64,000 nt of DNA from Sinohyriopsis cumingii (taxonomy: Eukaryota; Mollusca; Bivalvia; Unionida; Unionidae). The stretch is taken from positions 129,782,016 to 129,846,015 of the forward strand of contig CM068829.1 of the NCBI GenBank assembly GCA_028554795.2. The letters run 5' to 3'. Below, piece after piece: positions 49,501 to 61,500 of the stretch. A program made the position numbers and the translations under genes. Position 1 is the first letter of the stretch. Each line of letters begins with the position of its first letter. A model generated the notes under the pieces. It did not search any database. It saw only the letters and a list, made by a program, of their open reading frames with translations, and was not told the DNA's origin.

Positions 49501-52500
49501 AAGGGAAAAACTGTTACTAACTGTGAGGTTGTAACATGTATGACTCAGGATATTTGTTGAGCTCCCCGAAAGAAAAAAGGGAAGAGCAGCACTCATCATA
49601 GATACGATAGTTTGTCTTCTAAAAGAAGGCAGCTTCTGTCGCGAAGGGCAGTAAGCTTGCTAGGTCTGAGTGTACCCACTCCCCTAAATAGGAGGGTGGG
49701 GAACCAATGATCTATGATCAAGCACAGTAATACCCCTAGTGGGAGGTAACAGAGCCCAGATATGAAGACGATTTCTGCATCCCCTTCAGGGAAGGAATAA
49801 AATTCCCATAGTACCTGAGGTCAAGGAAGGAGTAGTTCATGCAACCCCAAGAAAACTGGACATCGCTCTGACTCCTCTAGTTCCAGCATGTCTATATTGC
49901 CATTGACAATAAGTGACCAGTCATTGACCAGTCACTTATCGCTGGGTACAGATCATCTGGTTCTAGCTGAAAACCTCCAGTACCCAGGTTTCATTCACTG
50001 GTCAGTGGGGACAAGACAGCTGGTACCAGACTTCACAACATACTGAATCAAGGTCAAGCTCCAGGGATAGGTTTCCGCAACATTACCACAGAGACAGAGC
50101 CTGCTTTTATGCATGCTTCAAGGATAGGAAATTAGATTGATGTCCCTTCCTTTCCCATGTTACCATTTTCCCCTTTTGGTATGTGGAACTTCCCTTTCAA
50201 AGGAGAGAACAATTTATACTACCTTGAATTTGTCTCTCTGGTACCCTGTATGTACAGGTGACAAGGTCTAATGACCCTAAAAAGTTATGCAAGAATTTTC
50301 ATCAAGGAGAGATGAGAAGAATTCTCACTCTTCTGGCTTGATACCAATTAAGAACAGCTCACATGCTTCCTTTACTGAACCACAGAATATCTTTTTCTCT
50401 AGTTCCTGACCTTCCCCCACAGAGGGATCATCCTGGATCCATTTCTCCAGTATCCTACTGAACTTTGGAACAGGAAGATGATGCTTTGTCAGTTATTGTT
50501 GATTCTCAGGAATTTACTGTAGACCAGAGGATAGTTTTCTGTCTCCACCGAGGATCTCCAAACCCTTTTCATCCAAGGAGGAGGAAACATGGTCATTTGA
50601 CATGGCAGTATACAAAGTCTACACCTTTGTTCCCTTGATTTGCGCCCAAATCCCAAGTGTTCAAGTGACACAAAGATTTTTTCCCTAATGAAATGCCCAG
50701 ATCAGGCTTGCTGCTGCTCTTCACTCTCCAATGGTCAGAGCAAAGATAACAAATTAATGTTGGCCTTCACTTCCCCTTGCTACAATGAGACCCTTAATAT
50801 CAATAGCTTCCAACTATATCGTTTGTTCTTCTACCTGGCCAGTAAACCCACCCCTGACCCCACACCAACCCCTTAGATGCCCAGGCTCACACGTGGGGTT
50901 TGAATGGGTTCCTTTGCCGACCTTTTGGTTAAATCCTTGAGCATGTAGATTCAAAGGCCAAGTCATTCATTACCACCCATGACTTTGCAACAGCTATTAA
51001 GGGCTGTGACAAAGACTTTGAAACACTTTGTCTACAGGTGATGGCATTGTAGATGTAGCTTTCAGTTCCTTAAAGTGTTTTCTGGAACATAGAGAACATT
51101 TTCTGAAGGTTGAAACCTTATTCGGTGGTCTTATTTCCACTTTTCTTGGGATTTTAGGGACCAACAATATAGGTCCTTTGTATCAGTTGCTTGCCCATCA
51201 AAACCAGCCAGCACTCACACACAGCCAGATCTAGCCATGAGTCAGCCACAATTTGAAGGTAGCCAGAATGGGCAGACAGCTGTGGCTCAGAATAGATATT
51301 TCCCCCTAAACAAATTTCTGCTAGAGGAAACTATCAAGGAGACTACAACTTCAGTTTGGAATGCTATCAAACCAGCTGACTGGGCAGTTTCATCAAGCTT
51401 CCGTTTGGAATGCTATCAAACCAGCTGACTGGGCAGTTTCCATCAAGCTTCAGTTTGGAATGCTATCAAACCAGCTGACTGGGCAGTTTCCATCAAACTT
51501 CAGATGCATACTTCCATATCATGATTTTCCACTGAAAAAATATATTTTCATTTCTCAATTGGACAACAGGTATTTCAATTTCAGTTTTGAGCTATGCCAT
51601 TTAGTCTAGCCTCAGCACCCCAGGTCTTCACCAGAGTCATAGAAATAATAGCTGCACACTTTAGTTACTTGGGGATTCTGCTAATCCATTATTTCAATGA
51701 CTGGCTGCTAAAATGACCCACTCTTGGTCCTAAGCAACTGATTTTAGGAATGATTCCAAACCTAGATTAATCTGATCTCTGTTTTGAAATATAATAATTG
51801 AGTTACTTCTTAACATTATTTTAGGTAATGTTAAATGTAAATTTGACTTACCCTGTATGTGTGATAAGGTTAGCCTACTGTTGCCCAACCTTCAGGTACC
51901 AGAGCAAAATAAAGCTTTTCCAGAATTAAAGAAAAGTTATTTGCAGAGAGGTGTATTGATGAATGAAATTAGGATGAATTCAGTCTCTGAAATATATTGT
52001 AATAACTACCCCTCTGGAAAAAGATTGTAAGCATTTGGAATAATAATTAAGTCAAATACAGTAAAGTGGTTCCCCTCCCCCTCTCTGAGACCCCTGTGTA
52101 GAGTGGCCTGTTTATGATGAGAGACCACTGTGCACATCACCAAATTAGTGTTCTATCCATTGGAGGTCACCCCTCTTGTAAGACCACAAAAAATGAAGTG
52201 ATGGCATCACACTGTACGCGAAAAATCAATAATTTTACAATTTATCGAATTGCTATAACTTTTATTAGCATTATGACATCATTATCATGTCATTACAATC
52301 AATAGCTACACTGTGCATGGGCACCCACAGGAATTTTTGCTGGGGGTGGGGGACATTCGGTCAGGGCCATGAGAGTTAGTATAGTAAGAAGTCTGAATCT
52401 AAAGCGTTTTAAACAGATGCTTGCGACATATTTTCAGCTTCATTTACATGGTTAAACCTGTCAGAATTTATATATATTTTTGCAGCATGATTTCCACTGG

Positions 52501-55500
52501 GATCACATGACTCCCCCATGACCTATGCTGCAGGCACCCATGACATTGTGTCATAACATTTAGCAATGTGACATACAAATGTCATGGAGTAAATTAATAT
52601 CATTATATGGTAAATAGATTCTTAAACTTATGTTCATTTGATGTGTATGAAACTTGTTGAATAATTCAATGTGCCACTCATTCCAAACAGTTCATGGTAT
52701 ATACATAATGTTCAACATGTTTCATAAATTTCTTATCACATGAATTCCTTATGTAAGACACTCTCTTCATGTAACATTAATTGTGCACAAGTTCTTCCAG
52801 CATATATGATGTGCTGTTGCTGGCATAATTTGATCTCTGAGGAGAAGAAAAGAAAGTGAAAAACCTTACAGACACATACCTATGAGCATGTTGGAACTTG
52901 TAAGTGAAAACACTGTGCATGTATTTATGTAATGGATATTAATGACCATGCAGTGGAGATGAGTCTGTTCATTTGCTATTCACAGGTGGAGATCGAGCAA
53001 ACATAATCCATTACGTCAACAACAATCAGCTGATTAAGGATGGAGAACTTGTATTGATGGATGCCGGGTGTGAATATCATGGCTATAGTAGTGATCTGAC
53101 TAGGACGTGGCCTGTTTCAGGTAAAAGTATTGAGAACCATACTATTGATTAGAGTTTTCATTATTTAATCCAATAGTTATTGCTCATGTTTGATTGTCTT
53201 TTCCTGTCATAATATTTTTTGCAGTGATTGTTTATCCATCACTGTCCTTATCTATCAATATGGCAGATAAGAATGGGAGTAAGGCAGTGGGAATTAGTCA
53301 TCTTTATGATCCTGCAAAGGACATTTTGCCAGATTTGGCTTGACCGCATTATATAAATCCAGCTCCCTTCATTTCAAACAATGCTCATATGAGTGTGAAA
53401 TACAAACACGATACCAGTCAAGATTGCTTGATATACTTTGTAGAAATACAGACATTTTACTTCATGCAGTATTGTACACTTCAATAAGGCATTAGAAGGA
53501 AAGAATTAATTCTTTACTGTTTATACCACAGTAAAGCATTGACAGGAAAGAAAATAAATCTTAATACAGTACTGTATACATGACAGTAAGGAAAGAAAGA
53601 AAGATTTCATTGAACTCTCAATTGTTCGGTTCAAACTTCAAGACAGATACCAACATGGCTACCATCATGCATGTGCATCACATTTAATAATTGTCACATG
53701 GCTGCACATTGAGCGTGCAACTTTTTGTTCATGATTTAAAAGTCCAGAAGTGGGTGAAAAATAGCTCCAAAATTTAGTTATTTGCAGTTGGTTTCACCTC
53801 AGTTATCACCCCCCAACTTTTGTTGAATTCCATTAAACAATTCTTGATTTGTTTTGTTTTCATACAAACAAACACTGAGTGGAATAAGTAAAGAACCTCT
53901 TCTGTTGTTGTTGTTGTTGTGTGGTTTAACGCCATTTTTCTGCACACGATAGGCTGTGCATGGAGGCCAGTGTTAATGGTGGAGGAAGAACCCGGGAAAA
54001 CCCTGAGAAGAACCACCGGCCCACGAGAAGCTATGGCAAGCTTTCTTACACCGAATCCTAGACTCGAACCCACGCAGACAGAGGTGAGATGGCAGTGATC
54101 CATAACGGAGAGCGCTTTAGACCACTCGGCCACTCGGGGCCCCAGAACCTCTTCTGTAGCAGTTTGTGCAAAAATGAGTTTATTTTGTTCACATGCAAAC
54201 AAAGATCAGACTAGTTAAATTATCATTGGTAATTAGTGTAAAAAGGAGCTCAAGCAAATGCTGAAATGGGCGTTTTCTCCTCCATTGATCTAAGATTAAA
54301 TCCATTTAGACTTTTTTCATTAAAATAGAGGAGACAAGACAAACAGTATTGCTAGTTTTGGTGGACACTACATACACCAGGTCAGTTTTGGATGAATTTT
54401 ATTTTTACATGATAATCAAGTTACACTCAAAACTTTTTAATGCAGCACTTTTATTCCCTTGGCTTTCATAAGGATTAATGTGATGGGGTATTGTTTTTTT
54501 TTATAGGATTCATGAGGAATCCAGATTTAATAAATCACTGTAAAGAACTCTACAAATCAAACAAATTTAATAAACACAACATTTTACAACTTGAGCAAGC
54601 ATTACTAATGATCATTAGAATTTTATTGATGTTAGAATTTTGTGATGAGAAAGATTTGTTTGTGCAGGTGACTATCCAGATACCCGATAATTTGTTTTGT
54701 GTGATTTTCCCTCTTTCAGTGATTAATATGTTACTATGTAAGTATGGGCATTGGAAAGCCCCATCTAACATGAACCCCACCTGTCTGTTGTGCACTGTTT
54801 GTGTACAAAAAAATGGATGTATGCTCTCTTGTTCCTGGACAGGTCATGTGTGGAAAGTTGCTTTAAGGACATCTAGAGACAGAGATTAGATTGATATCAT
54901 CTGCTGTCCCTTCATTATGAAAACATTTAATCCCAACTGGAGATGGGGACCTATTATTGGAGAGTGAGTCCCCATCCCCCTCTCCCATTTGCCTTGGAGG
55001 ACAGCTAGTTATTTTAGTCCCATATTAGTTATGGGATGATGGGAACCACATGTTCCTGTCTCAGTTTCCAGAGAAGGGTACCAGAAAGGACAGTCTTGCC
55101 TTGCCTCAGGAGCCGGCTTAGATGACAATGCCTTATCCATCATGGTGAATTCAAATGAGTTACCAGAGGAACTATTGCCGACAGTTCCTTTCTGTCCATT
55201 TCCTGGGGCTACCTCTCCAGATCATCTTTTATTCCCATGCTCTTTGTTGGTCTGGAAATTTACACAGAAATTTTCCTAGGGCCGGAGACTGCTCTGGTGA
55301 CAGCCCCATTCAGTCTCTTGAAGGTGGAACCATTTATGCAGTGGCACTTGTTGCTGGCAGCATTTAGCAAAGACGTCATGTGCTTTAGACAGAGTTTGTA
55401 AACCTCCACAGAGAAGTTACCATAGTTAAGGTCTAGCTGAACCACCCTAAATGAAACTGGTGCTGATCTGAGCTTCATTGTAGCCACCACAGCAGTTATC

Positions 55501-58500
55501 TTGAAAATCTTGTTATTGCTGCTGCTTCTGAACACCAAGTCAAATTGAAATGTTTTTTTCTCTTTCAAACCGACTTCTTGTTATGTCTAGTTGATCCTAA
55601 AATAAAAATGGTGTCACTAGCACATCCAATAAGGCTCTCACACCTGCCACCTTGAGAATCTTGTTATTGCTACTCCATCTGAATGAATGATCATATCAGC
55701 ATGGGTTTTTCACACAAAGATTTCTAGTGCTGTCTGGTTGGCCCTAAATGAAAATGTTACACCTCTGACTGCCAGTATGGCCACCACAGTAACTACCTGG
55801 AAAATCTTATTATTACTTCTTCTTCTAGATGGCCAGTCAATATGTGCCTTCACCAGACTTAGCTGGTCCTAAATGGAAATTGTGAGCACCTGATACCCAC
55901 TATGGCCACCGTGGTAGCCATCTTGAAAATCTTGTTGTTTTTTCTCCTCCAAAATGAAAAGTCATATCAACATGGGGTTTTCACCAGGAGACTTTGTTGG
56001 TTCTAATTTTCTTTAAAAAATGAAGATGGTTATTAATTAATATTCATCAGGTTAATCTCATTCATCTAATCCTGTGGAGTCTCACATCCCCTAAATTCTC
56101 CAAAGCTATGAATACTCTCAATACTTTGATTATTTCAATTGTTTGTTCTCATTTCAGGTAGGTTTACTTCAAGTCAAAGGGCGCTGTATGATTCCATTCT
56201 ACATGTGCAGGAATTATGTATCTCCATGTGCACATCAGACTTCTCACTTGATGACATTTACTTCCATATGTTACATCTTTTGGGTATAGAGTTACAGAAA
56301 CTGGGATTGGTCCCTGCCAGTTTGACTAAGGACCAACTGATTGTGGTAAGTACTATCAATATCTGTAATGAAATAATTTGTTTAATATGACTACCTTATT
56401 TCTTGTAGTATTGTTTTCTCTTTTAAGGTTACATACAGTTTTTTTGGTAATAATTTTTTTTCATATGTAGACAGTTGTTTTAAAAGTGAATTTTTTTGTT
56501 ATTTTCATACAAATCAACTCAAAAGTCAAAACTTTTAAGAATAAAATTACATGTACAAAAAGGCTGATCTTCACTGAAAATCTGTTTTGATCTCTCTTAT
56601 TATAAGTTAGTTATTGCCTTTTTTCACAAGACATGATGATTTTATATACTTGAGCATTGTGTTAAAAAAATGAAAGCCCCTTTTAAGTGAAAACAGTGAG
56701 GCAAACAATCAGAATTTAATGAACTTTCCATTTAAATTGTGATTTTTGGAGATGTGAATAAGTACGTCTGGTTTTAGATTGATTTCTTTCATATGTTTAC
56801 AAAAGATAAATTGAATAATGTAAAAACATCTTTTCCACTTAAACTTCCTTTAATATGGAAATCCTTTTAAAATAATTGGCGGTCAGCACACTTTGTTTTG
56901 ACATTTAGTCTTCTCTCAAAGATCAAAGCAATATACTTGAAGAAGTTACGATACTTGCAACATTGACGAAAGTTGCTGAAAAGAATGAAAACAGAGACAA
57001 CACTGCGATTTAAATAGGATTTTGCAGTGGTGTGTCATATATCTTCGTTTCACTTGTTCCTCAACACTAATCAGATTAAAGTATTTTTTTTATAAAATTT
57101 TAGAACTTCCAAACAGAACAAGAATTAAAAAAATTATGAGTGAAGTACCATCAAAGTTATGTTCTATGCAAATCATGAGATTTGAAAAAATGCATGGAGA
57201 CAGTCAGTGAGAGAGAGAATGGACAAGTTTCACGACATAATTTATGGTTTGACAAGATTACAAAATACTAAATTACAAGATAATTTTAATGTTCTTCCCA
57301 TTTTAATAAATTGTAAAACTTTGTTCTTTGGAGGATTTTTCTACAACCAATAACCAATCTTGCTTGTGTTAATCAGATAGGACATTTAACCATTCATCAT
57401 ATAACTCTACCATTTTTGAAGAATTGTCTTTATACGTGTTATCAGTTTCAAAGATTACTTTGTCCGTGAATGCCATTGTTGATTGCACAGTCGTTGGAAG
57501 TGATTATCGGTGCTAAAGAGCTTCCCTCTCAAGCTTCCAAAAGGGTCTATTAATGATGGAAGGTGCTTTCAAATTTTTTTGTAGAAATGAAACTACTGAG
57601 GTAATTCTCCCTGTCTTAAAATCTTTCTGGAACCATTCAAACCAAAATGATATTGAAGACTTGAAAGGCTACAATTTAACACCACTTGTGGTGCAGGAGA
57701 TGTGACTCAATGAAACAATGAAAATCTCTATGTGTAAGAAATATGACATCACCTTATCATCACAGTCACCAAAGACAGCTAATCTCATCAGCCAATCAAA
57801 TCACTTTTCCAGTTTTTTACAATCTCATTTCTGACATTAAGAGAAAAAGTTAATTTATTACCAGACCAGACCTCACAGAGCCGCACAAGAGTCTGGTTGA
57901 ATCTAAGTTCAGTCACCAAATTTATAACCAGTCTCATAGTAGCTTTTGGATACATTAGTTTGTAATTGTGTCAAATAAATTTGTGTTCAACAACAAATTC
58001 ACAAAAACCAAATACATGTAATTTTTAGGTGGAAAACAAACTTTAAATTTTAACAATCTTTTCCACAGAAAGCTCGAGCATTTTGTCCACACCATGTTAG
58101 TCATTATCTGGGAATGGATATCCACGATACAGCAGATATTTCCCGCAGCATCAAATTACAAGATGGCATGGTAGTCACCATCGAACCTGGTAAGTTTTTG
58201 TCTGCTTTGAATAGGATATACGCTGTCAACCTTCGATTCTTAATCATTGAATTTTTGGTCATGCCTATCTTGTGCTAAATTCAGACAGCTCAGAAGGCTT
58301 CTGCAAAATTTGTGAACACTTAATTGCAAATAAGGAAGGTTCTCATAGCTAGTCTCAAAATAAAAATGCCTTCTTAGGGGTGCAGAATTTTTAAAACATG
58401 GCAAAAATGTTCTTTGCTTCATAGCTTTGCAGGCTACCAACTAATTTGTAGCTTTCCAAAAGAGGTTATGGGATGGTCTTTTGTCCATCCATTTGGTATT

Positions 58501-61500
58501 GATACTCATCCTAAACTACTTGGAGATTTACCATGAAACTTTGCACACACATTTATCCCATGGTCTAGTTGATCCAAAATTAAAATGGTGCCACACAGAC
58601 ATCCAGTGTGGACACCACAGAAGCCATCTACTCCACCTGAAAGAATGGTAATATCAACATGGGGTTTTCACTGAAATACTTTTTATGATGTCTAGTTGCC
58701 CTAAAAAAAACCTGTGCTGATCCAACATATTGTCATGGAGTGTTCACCAGAAGACTTACTATGATGTCTAGTTGATCCTTAATGAAAATGGTTCCAACCC
58801 AATCTTGTCGTGGAGTGTTCACCAGAAGACTTACTATGATGTCTAGTTGATCCTACATGAAAATGGTTCCAACCTGATCTTGTCAGTACTCCTGAATGGA
58901 TAGCCATATCAACATCTGATGTTCAATATGGCCACCATTATGACCATCTTGACAATCTTGTTATTACTGGTTGGAATTCTCAGTGAAACATAATTTACCA
59001 AAAAATGTGCTTTTTATCAATTTATTAAGTTTATTATTGGGGATCAAACCCAAACACAATGTCCAGAATTCACTGCAGTTTAGTGGCACTACTAAAGTAT
59101 GCTCAGTTACCAGCTACTGTTTATATGTATATCATGTCAACCAATGGGAACCATACAAACAATTCACTGCTAACAGAAAGCATATCGTTATCACACTTCC
59201 TTTGTCCTTGTTCACAATACTGCAGCTAATGTATCACATTTCCTGAAGTATTTCACAATAAATCAGATGAAATTGCTAATGTGTGGTGTCAAGCCATGAC
59301 AATTTATAAATTGTATCCCAAACTAAAACTCTCTAATGGTTGTTCAAGAAAAATAATACCAAAGAGGGTCAGAATGCCATATTAATTTGTATCTCTTGGT
59401 AGTTTGGGTCAATGTCATTTTTATTATCATTGTTGAATGTAATTTTCAAAGAAAATTATCATGATGGTTGGTGCCTTTCGGTATATTACACTGTATGTTG
59501 GAAAATATATTACTTTTTCTGACTACCTTTGAAGTTACACAATTAATGAACATTCACAAAAGGCACTTGTTTCAGTCAATATGTAAGGGAGAACTTATAA
59601 TAGTACCTTATCCCCTACTTTCAATCAACACAAGTGGACTATCAAGCACAGGTAGAAATAAGACACTTTGCTGATTCCAATGCAAAGTTTTTATACCATT
59701 GGTGTGTTTAGCAACTTATCTTACATCACTTTAAAGAAGACATTCCAAACATTTTCTGACCAATCTAGTGGCTTATTGGTTAGAGTGTCAGCCTCAGATG
59801 CTGGAGGTCATGGGTTCAATCCCTGGCCGAGTCATACCAAAGACTAACAAAAATGATACTAACAGCTGCCTTGCTTGGCGCTCAGCATTAAGAGGTTAGT
59901 GTGAGGACTGGTCAGCCTGGTGTCAGGATAATGTGACTGGGTGGGACATCATGCTACATGTCTGCGGCATGATGCCCCAGTGCTAGACATCGCTATAAAC
60001 TATCACACTGCACTCATCATAGCTACTTTAAAAATCCAAATCACACACACACACACACACACACACAAACATTTTCCCCAAGACTATGCAAAAATTGTAC
60101 CTTGCTGGTCATTTAATGAATACTTTTACGTATCTTAAATCCAGTTTGCAAGGTATATGCTTCCAATATGTCACACACTGAATAGCTGTGATTACTTGTG
60201 ATTGGACTGGAATAGAAAGGTAACAAACAGTTACATCGTATTCTGTTCAAGCTGTGAGATTGGGCCCCGAGTGGCCGAATGGTATAAAGCGCTCTCTGTT
60301 ATGGATCACTGCCATCTCACATCTGTCTGCGTGGGTTCGAGTCTTGGATTCAGCCAATGTGGGTATGTGAGAAAGCTTGCCAGTAGCTTCTCATGGGTCG
60401 GTGGTTCTTTCCGGGGTTTTCCCAGGTTCTTCCTCCACCATTAATACTGGCCGCCATGTTTAGCCTATCTTGTGCTGACAAATGGCATTAAACCCTAGAA
60501 CAACAACAACAACAACACTGTTAAAAATCACAGCATATATGACAATAAGTAATTCTCTGGAATCCAGGAAAAGCAAGGTACTTGAATCAAAATAGGTTCT
60601 GGAATGTACTTTACCAAGGATCAATCGACAGCTTTCTAACAGTAACACAAGAAAGAATGAAAACAACAAATTTTGAAAAATATAATAATTTTTTTCCCTG
60701 GGAAAATTCTATAAAAAAGAAAATATATAAACTTACGGTTTTATAGAATCAAATCTAAAGATGATCCAAGAATAATCTACAAATAAAATTTTAGAAGTCC
60801 TGATAACAAAATTTTCTACTGATTTCAAGTTCTAGTCCCGACAAAGAATCCAAGATGGAAGATGATGACTTATGATGTAACCTGTAATGTTGAAGTCTAC
60901 GGTTCCTTTTAGAAACAAGAAATATCACTCTGGTTTTGGAAATCTGAATAGATTTTTATAAAAGTTGTCCTTGTTCAAGAATTTCATATGAGCACACTAT
61001 TTTCGAGGAAAAAAGAATTAATCCTTTTGATTCCAAGTATTAAATTTTAACTCCAAACAACACAACACCTTCCAGTGTAAAGAAAAAGCCCGACTGGGTT
61101 TACTTCTCTAATATGATGGTTTAAAACTTGAATTTTATGCCCCAGATAAGGGTCACATGGTCATGTTTATATATATAAAAAAAATCACATAACCCCTGTA
61201 TGTCCTTGATAAGACGCATCTTAAACCATGTAGTCCCATCATGACCTCGACAACAACCAATCATTTTAAAATAAAAAAAGAACTTATTTATGTGGTTGCT
61301 ACTACTTTTGAATCAAGGTCAGGATCTAGGTCAACACTTGCTGTTTACGAAAACAAATAGTCACGGTCAAACTATTTTCTGAAAAGTATCATCTCCAGTG
61401 AATAAATTTACATTACAATAGCATGTAATGAAAAATTAAAAAAAATTAAAACTGCTGACAAACTAACAATTAAATTGAAATAAATATATATTATATCAGA

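Noticed and set aside
53774..54202. 142-codon open frame, the second longest in the window
   Set aside because: It runs through SINE A; the translated [19 protein letters not shown] wording recurs at 60.3 kb because the SINE recurs.
54508..54667. Exon-like open segment in XPNPEP3 intron 4 (TTTTTTTATAG acceptor, GTGCAG/GTGACT donor)
   Set aside because: It joins exon 4 in frame but would leave in phase 0 and shift exon 5, and known XPNPEP3 proteins have no insertion there.
60262..60340. Possible tRNA gene (A and B boxes present)
   Set aside because: No complete cloverleaf; it is the head of SINE A with the common body and tail following.
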